64,000 nt of DNA from NCBI GenBank assembly GCA_013322215.1, contig JAAMEZ010000021.1, positions 124,001 to 188,000 on the forward strand, written 5' to 3'. The notes beneath the pieces are model-generated. The model made no database searches. It was not told the origin of the DNA and was given only the letters and a program-made list of their open reading frames with translations. The translations under genes were made by a program, and so were the position numbers. The stretch comes from Martinezella rhizogenes (GTDB taxonomy: Bacteria > Pseudomonadota > Alphaproteobacteria > Rhizobiales > Rhizobiaceae). Shown piece after piece: positions 60,064-64,000 of the stretch (position 1 is its first letter; each line of letters opens with the position of its first letter).

Positions 60064-60831
60064 TCAGGCGTTGGCGAAAACATCGGCGCCGAGAATTCTC
60101 TTCAGCGATCCGATGGCGGAGGCCGGGGTATAGGAGCCGGTCACGCCGCCGAGCGACTGTGAACTCACCGAAATATCCCATTCGAGACCCTTGCCGGAAA
60201 CCGCTATATGGTGCCGCATCGCTTTCGTATCAGGATCGGCGACAACGATGCTGCGGGTACGATCAAAACCGATGCCCGCAAAGGCGACGGCGGCATGGAC
60301 GTTAACGTTGCGCGGAAACCGCATGCAGGCTTCGCGGGTCGAGCCATCGAAGAGCGTTCCCCTGGCATCGGCCGGCTGACCAAGGCTCGCGCCGCTTTTC
60401 GTCGTGGTTATCACCACTTTTTCGATTTGTTCGCGGCCATCGCGCAAACCATCGAGACCGAGAACGGCACCGTGCGGGACGAAGAAACGTCGTCCGCTCT
60501 TGCTGGCTGCCGCATGCATCGCCGCTTCCACGGCGCGATCCGCCAACGCCGAGCAACTGAAGCCGCAGAGGTCCGAACGTGCAAGGATATCCGGCCCCAG
60601 CATACTCAGAAGAGCCGGTGTCGCGGATTCGAGTACGAGGTCCGCCCTCCGGTCGAGCGCATGTTCTGCGTCATCCGTGACGAAGGCAGCCAGGGAGGCA
60701 TTCTGCGCGTGCTTGTTCTTGTCGGATACGAGAATATAAGCGACCTCGATCCCATCCAGACTGCTGATATAGTCGAACAGGCTCCTGCCGATCACGCCCG
60801 CGCCAATAATTCCTATGGTTCTATATTTCAT
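60064..60831 (-). CDS. Aspartate dehydrogenase-like protein (NadX family)
   Basis: 255-residue NAD(P)-dependent enzyme: Rossmann motif TIGIIGAGVIGRSLFDYI, LVLESATPAL, VPHGAVLGLDGL, FPRNVNVHAAVAFAGIGFDRT with the expected His, and C-terminal DPDTKAMRHHIAVSGKGLEWDISVS. L-aspartate dehydrogenases convert aspartate to iminoaspartate/oxaloacetate and ammonia. GGGGAAAC precedes ATG 60831. The neighbouring LysR and aminotransferase genes suggest amino-acid metabolism. Confidence 0.85.
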   Translation of the reverse strand: MKYRTIGIIGAGVIGRSLFDYISSLDGIEVAYILVSDKNKHAQNASLAAFVTDDAEHALDRRADLVLESATPALLSMLGPDILARSDLCGFSCSALADRAVEAAMHAAASKSGRRFFVPHGAVLGLDGLRDGREQIEKVVITTTKSGASLGQPADARGTLFDGSTREACMRFPRNVNVHAAVAFAGIGFDRTRSIVVADPDTKAMRHHIAVSGKGLEWDISVSSQSLGGVTGSYTPASAIGSLKRILGADVFANA

Positions 60832-61087
60832 TGTTTCCCCTACATAGATTTCTGACCCAGCGGTCTCGACATTTGCCGCAATGCCTTGGCGATTTGGGTT
60901 CAATGCCAACGCAACATTTCCGGTCTCAGCATCTCAAACAAGACATTCGCCCCCCGTCTTCCTCCGCAAGCCGGTCCCCAAAGTGGCGGTTATCCGAACA
61001 CGACAGATCGGGCGCCAGACGAAAGTACTTTAGAACATCACCACCGCATCCGCATCCGTGCTGTTGAAACCTCAACACAGCCGTCAT

Positions 61088-61957
61088 TCAAGTTTTGGAG
61101 ACCCCTTCGCAGGCCTCGACAAAAGCGCGAATGGCAGCAATCCGCGGGCCGGAGTTTGCCCACAGCACACCCATATTGCGAAGTTCGCCATCTTCCATGC
61201 GATGTTTTTGCAGCCGCAGACCCTCCGGCCATGGTGGAGCCCAGTCGGGAACAAGCGCAACGCCCAGTCCGCGATTGACCAGTGCCGCAATGGCATCCAG
61301 CGCATCCAGTTCCGCCCATTCGCGCACGTTGATGGCATGACGGCGGAGATAACGGTCGACGATCTGGCCACCCCATTGATTGCGGTCGTAACGAATAAAG
61401 GGTTGCTGCGTAAGCGCCAGGTGAAAATCGTGAATTTCCAGTTCCGCGGGCGCCAACAAGACCAAAGGTTCACGCCGGATGGTCGACCAGCCGAATGCTT
61501 TCGGAATCGGGAATTGCGGCTCGATGATGAGAGCGGCATCCAGCTCACCGGACAAAACCGCATGGTAGAGGTTCACGGACGAACCGGGCTGAAGGAAATA
61601 GTCGATCTGCCGAAAACGCTCGCTCAGGGTCGCTGTGATCTGCGGGATGAGGCCCGTCATGGCCGTCGCCGTCGCACCGAGGCGAAGTTGTCCGCTTGGG
61701 AGATCGCCAGCGGCTATTGCTCGCAGATCTCTCGCCGCACGCACAAGCGCCGGTCCGTGGCGTTGCACGGCAAGACCCGCGGCGGTGGGCCGGACCGTGC
61801 GTCCGACGCGAGAAACCAATGCCTGCCCGAGCTCCCCCTCCAGCGCCCTTATGCGCTGAGCGACTGCCGCCGGTGTCATATTCAGGCGCCGTGCGGCTTC
61901 GGCGACCGATCCACATTCGGCGACGATGAGGAAGCTTTCGAGGAATTTCGTGTCCAT
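61088..61957 (-). CDS. LysR-family transcriptional regulator
   Basis: 289 residues: N-terminal winged helix MDTKFLESFLIVAECGSVAEAARRLNMTPAAVAQRIRALEGELG and a C-terminal inducer domain (LPSGQLRLGATATAMTGLIPQI, ALVNRGLGVALVPDW). Divergent from the aminotransferase gene with a 110-nt spacer, so it probably regulates that gene. Confidence 0.92.
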   Translation of the reverse strand: MDTKFLESFLIVAECGSVAEAARRLNMTPAAVAQRIRALEGELGQALVSRVGRTVRPTAAGLAVQRHGPALVRAARDLRAIAAGDLPSGQLRLGATATAMTGLIPQITATLSERFRQIDYFLQPGSSVNLYHAVLSGELDAALIIEPQFPIPKAFGWSTIRREPLVLLAPAELEIHDFHLALTQQPFIRYDRNQWGGQIVDRYLRRHAINVREWAELDALDAIAALVNRGLGVALVPDWAPPWPEGLRLQKHRMEDGELRNMGVLWANSGPRIAAIRAFVEACEGVSKT

Positions 61958-62067
61958 AAGATATGTTTTCTATCTTCTGAAGAAACTGGCAAGCATATTT
62001 TATTGCTTTAAAACCAAGCTACCATGGCTTTCCATTGCGGCCTTCGCGCCGATGAAAGGAGTTTCAA

Positions 62068-63282
62068 TTGACTATTCAAGCTAAGTTCGAGCGCATGGGC
62101 ACCGACGCCGCGCCGGGCCAGGAAGTGCGGCAGCAGGCCGAAGGTGTCGAAGCGCTGCTGCGTGGCGAACAGATCGCGGGACGTCAGGTCGATTTTTCCC
62201 ATGGCGACGTCGATGCGTTTATGCCGACACCGGGTTCTTTCGAAGTCTTTACGGCTGGGGTCGAGGCTGGCGGCAAGCAGGCCTATACCGAATACCGGGG
62301 TGATCTCTCGATCCGTGAACAGCTTGCGCCTAGCCTCGCAAGCTTCACAGGCGCCCCGATCGACGCTGCCGACGGCATGATTCTGACACCCGGCACGCAA
62401 GGCGCCCTGTTCCTTGCCGTCGCCTCCACCGTCGCGCATGGCGACAAGGTTGCAGTGGTGCAGCCGGATTATTTTGCCAACCGCAAACTGGTGGAATTCT
62501 GCGAGGGCCATATGATGCCCATCCAGATGGATTACCTGAATGCCGAGGGCCGTGCGGGTCTCGATCTCGGCCAACTTGAAGATGCTTTTGCCGCCGGTGC
62601 GAAAGTTTTCCTGTTTTCCAATCCGAACAACCCGGCCGGCGTCGTTTATTCGCGTGAGGAGATCAAGACGATCGCGTCGCTGGCGAGCCGCTATGGTGCG
62701 ACGGTCATCGTCGACCAGCTCTATTCACGGCTTCTCTATTCCGGCGTCGACTATGCGCATCTGCGCGCGGAGGCCATCGATGCGGAAAACGTGATCACCA
62801 TCATGGGCCCGTCGAAGACCGAGTCGCTGAGCGGTTACCGCTTGGGCGTCGCCTTCGGCTCGAAGGCGATTATCAACAGGATGGAAAAGCTGCAGGCGAT
62901 CGTATCTCTGCGCGCCGGCGGGTATAGTCAGGCGGTGTTCCGGACCTGGTTCAACGAACCGGAAGGCTGGATGGATCAGCGTGTGCGCGAACATGAGGCC
63001 ATTCGCGACGACCTCCTCGGACTATTCCGCGCGAACAAGGGCATCAAGGTTCGCACTACCGAGGCAGGAAGCTATATCTTCCCGCAATTGCCGCCTCTTG
63101 CCGTCAGCGGCAAGGATTTCGTGCGTGTCCTCCGGCTACAGGCGGGCGTCATCGTAACGCCCGGCACCGAGTTCAGCCCCTTCTGCGACAGCAGTGTGCG
63201 CCTGAACTTCTCACAGGACCACGCCGCTGCGGTAGCTGCAGTCGAGCGTCTCGTCTCGCTTGTCGATCGATATCGCGCATGA
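62068..63282 (+). CDS. PLP-dependent aminotransferase, class I/II fold
   Basis: 404 residues, starting at a TTG with AAAGGAG 6 nt upstream. Seen: YTEYRGDLSIREQLA, ILTPGTQGALFLAVAST, FLFSNPNNPAGVVYSREEI, IVDQLYSRLLYSG (Asp contacting PLP), IMGPSKTESLSGYRLGVAFGS with the Schiff-base Lys, and C-terminal VIVTPGTEFSPFCDSSVRLNFSQD. Amino-donor specificity is not evident. Divergent LysR suggests inducible expression. Confidence 0.92.
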   Translation: MTIQAKFERMGTDAAPGQEVRQQAEGVEALLRGEQIAGRQVDFSHGDVDAFMPTPGSFEVFTAGVEAGGKQAYTEYRGDLSIREQLAPSLASFTGAPIDAADGMILTPGTQGALFLAVASTVAHGDKVAVVQPDYFANRKLVEFCEGHMMPIQMDYLNAEGRAGLDLGQLEDAFAAGAKVFLFSNPNNPAGVVYSREEIKTIASLASRYGATVIVDQLYSRLLYSGVDYAHLRAEAIDAENVITIMGPSKTESLSGYRLGVAFGSKAIINRMEKLQAIVSLRAGGYSQAVFRTWFNEPEGWMDQRVREHEAIRDDLLGLFRANKGIKVRTTEAGSYIFPQLPPLAVSGKDFVRVLRLQAGVIVTPGTEFSPFCDSSVRLNFSQDHAAAVAAVERLVSLVDRYRA

Positions 63283-63365
63283 AACGGGCCTTCGCAATAC
63301 GGCTGCCTTGTGGGCTGATCCGAACGTTCCGGCGTAAAGCCGGATCGTTTCATCTCGATGAACCG

Positions 63366-63577
63366 CTACGGCAACGCGTTGCGGCAGATCAAATTGCCGG
63401 ACTCATCGAAGACCTGCAATTCCGCCATCCATTTTGTCGGCGCGGCTCCAACGATAACCTTGGACAGATCCTGTCGATTGCCCGCTTCGGCTGAAAACTC
63501 GCCGCCCTGGGCGTTGGAGGAGATTCCGTCTTCAGACTGCGAGCGTATCCTGAACTGGTAGGTGCCGCGTCGGGCGC
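63366..63577 (-). pseudogene. CsgH-like curli chaperone remnant, 3' part
   Basis: A frame ending in TAG at 63366 codes for GTYQFRIRSQSEDGISSN followed by AQGGEFSAEAG and WMAELQVFDESGNLICRNALP, which fits the beta-sandwich of alphaproteobacterial CsgH (curli fibre-assembly inhibitor). The 5' part is missing: at about 63577 the reading switches to another frame with curlin-like repeats. No start codon or signal peptide in its own frame. Confidence 0.55.
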
Positions 63578-63715
63578 CTGACCGATGCCGGCGAAATTGC
63601 CCTGGCCGACCTGGCCGATAGCCGATACGTTTCCGCTACCGGACTGCGAGGTGACAGCAACGTTACCGCCGGCGAAGGCTGCGGTCGAGATAAGCGCAAA
63701 GGCTCCCTGCTTGCG
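63578..63715 (-). pseudogene. Curlin-like (CsgA) N-terminal remnant
   Basis: In another minus-strand frame, KQGAFALISTAAFAGG (signal-peptide end) runs into NVAVTSQSGSGNVSAIGQVG and QGNFAGIGQ, which fit the curlin Ser/Gly-Asn-Ala-Gln repeat spacing. There is no in-frame start codon upstream. It abuts the CsgH-like piece out of frame, as if a deletion fused two curli genes. Confidence 0.5.
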
Positions 63716-63791
63716 GATATCGAATCGACAACACGCATCATGAGCTCCGCGCCGGAGGTCAGAATTCGATCGTGCACTTTTTAAATCGATC

Positions 63792-63826
63792 TTAAAAAAT
63801 CGAGATGCGAAGCTAATCGATTTTAA
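63792..63826. promoter_or_regulatory. AT-rich imperfect dyad before the last gene
   Basis: TTAAAAAATCGA (63792-63803) and TCGATTTTAA (63817-63826) are near-complementary, in an AT-rich 130-nt region upstream of the partial gene at 63913; further AAATCGAT words lie around it. Possible promoter/operator. Confidence 0.35.
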
Positions 63827-63912
63827 TTTGCGTATTAAAAAATTCTTGTTGCGGTGCGAAGAAAATCGCTCCTAACTGCCCACCCTATTCTGTCCGTTGT
63901 AGGAAACGCGCA

Positions 63913-64000
63913 ATGACGATTTCATTTCCGCTTACAGACAAGCGTACTGTCGATGAGCTGCTGAAGCATCTGAACGCGCATAAGCTGTTCTGTCCTGGAA
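63913..64000 (+). CDS. 5' end of an unidentified gene
   Basis: ATG 63913 with AGGA 8 nt upstream opens 29 codons (TISFPLTDKRTVDELLKHLN...) to the window edge without a stop. AT-rich promoter-like sequence precedes it. Too short to assign to a family. Confidence 0.5.
   Translation, partial: MTISFPLTDKRTVDELLKHLNAHKLFCPG

Overview
The window is GC-rich and very densely coded, with short ATGA/TGATG overlaps, many GntR/LysR regulators next to the catabolic operons they probably control, periplasmic-binding-protein ABC systems, a CsgH-like curli fragment and a TfuA/YcaO pair. This points to an alphaproteobacterium of the Rhizobiales, probably Rhizobiaceae, and to an accessory, catabolism-rich chromosomal or megaplasmid region. 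The assignment rests on gene content only. I see no rRNA, tRNA, IS element, CRISPR array or replication origin.

Layout. 1-4.6 kb: malonate use, with mdcD(partial)-mdcC-mdcA on the minus strand diverging from malonate transporter genes madL-madM, a 55-residue ORF and an FCD-type GntR regulator. 4.7-12 kb: a CpxR/CpxA-like two-component pair diverging from a membrane-fusion/RND efflux pair, followed by an orphan OmpR-type regulator whose phospho-acceptor Asp is Glu. 12-15.4 kb: LysR regulator, zinc alcohol dehydrogenase, NepI-like MFS exporter. 15.5-23.5 kb: GntR regulator with an 18-bp perfect palindrome in front of an M20 hydrolase / M28 peptidase / polar amino-acid (opine-type) ABC operon with two binding proteins. 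24-34.6 kb: envelope and orphan proteins (OmpA-BON, duplicated HhH protein, LprI-like, DUF4034, M48 peptidase), a decayed sigma-54 activator and small hypotheticals.

34.7-39 kb (minus): an apparent operon XRE regulator - SARP/TPR regulator - 72-residue small protein - YcaO - TfuA. This is the best candidate for an undescribed system, a RiPP-type (possibly thioamidating) locus whose small protein may be the precursor.

39.2-50 kb (minus): one long catabolic operon with a cupin, a succinate-semialdehyde-type aldehyde dehydrogenase, OtnC, OtnK, a Tat-exported amidohydrolase/lactonase, an Asp/Glu-racemase-fold protein, a Fe(III)-type ABC transporter and an isopropylmalate-dehydrogenase-like enzyme. 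It looks built for a four-carbon sugar acid or hydroxy-dicarboxylate. 50.5-51.7 kb: divergent HxlR regulator and SDR. 52-59.8 kb: a GntR regulator with two winged helices, a signal-less binding protein, trans-aconitate methyltransferase, an aconitase paralogue, a DctA paralogue with altered substrate loops and a beta-propeller lactonase. A shared AAAAACCAAT-type motif in front of the 50-kb operon, the binding-protein gene and the dctA-like gene suggests that both halves form one regulon for an organic acid. 59.8-64 kb: an EtfB scrap, an aspartate-dehydrogenase-like gene, LysR, a PLP aminotransferase, a degraded curli (CsgA/CsgH-like) remnant and the start of one more gene.
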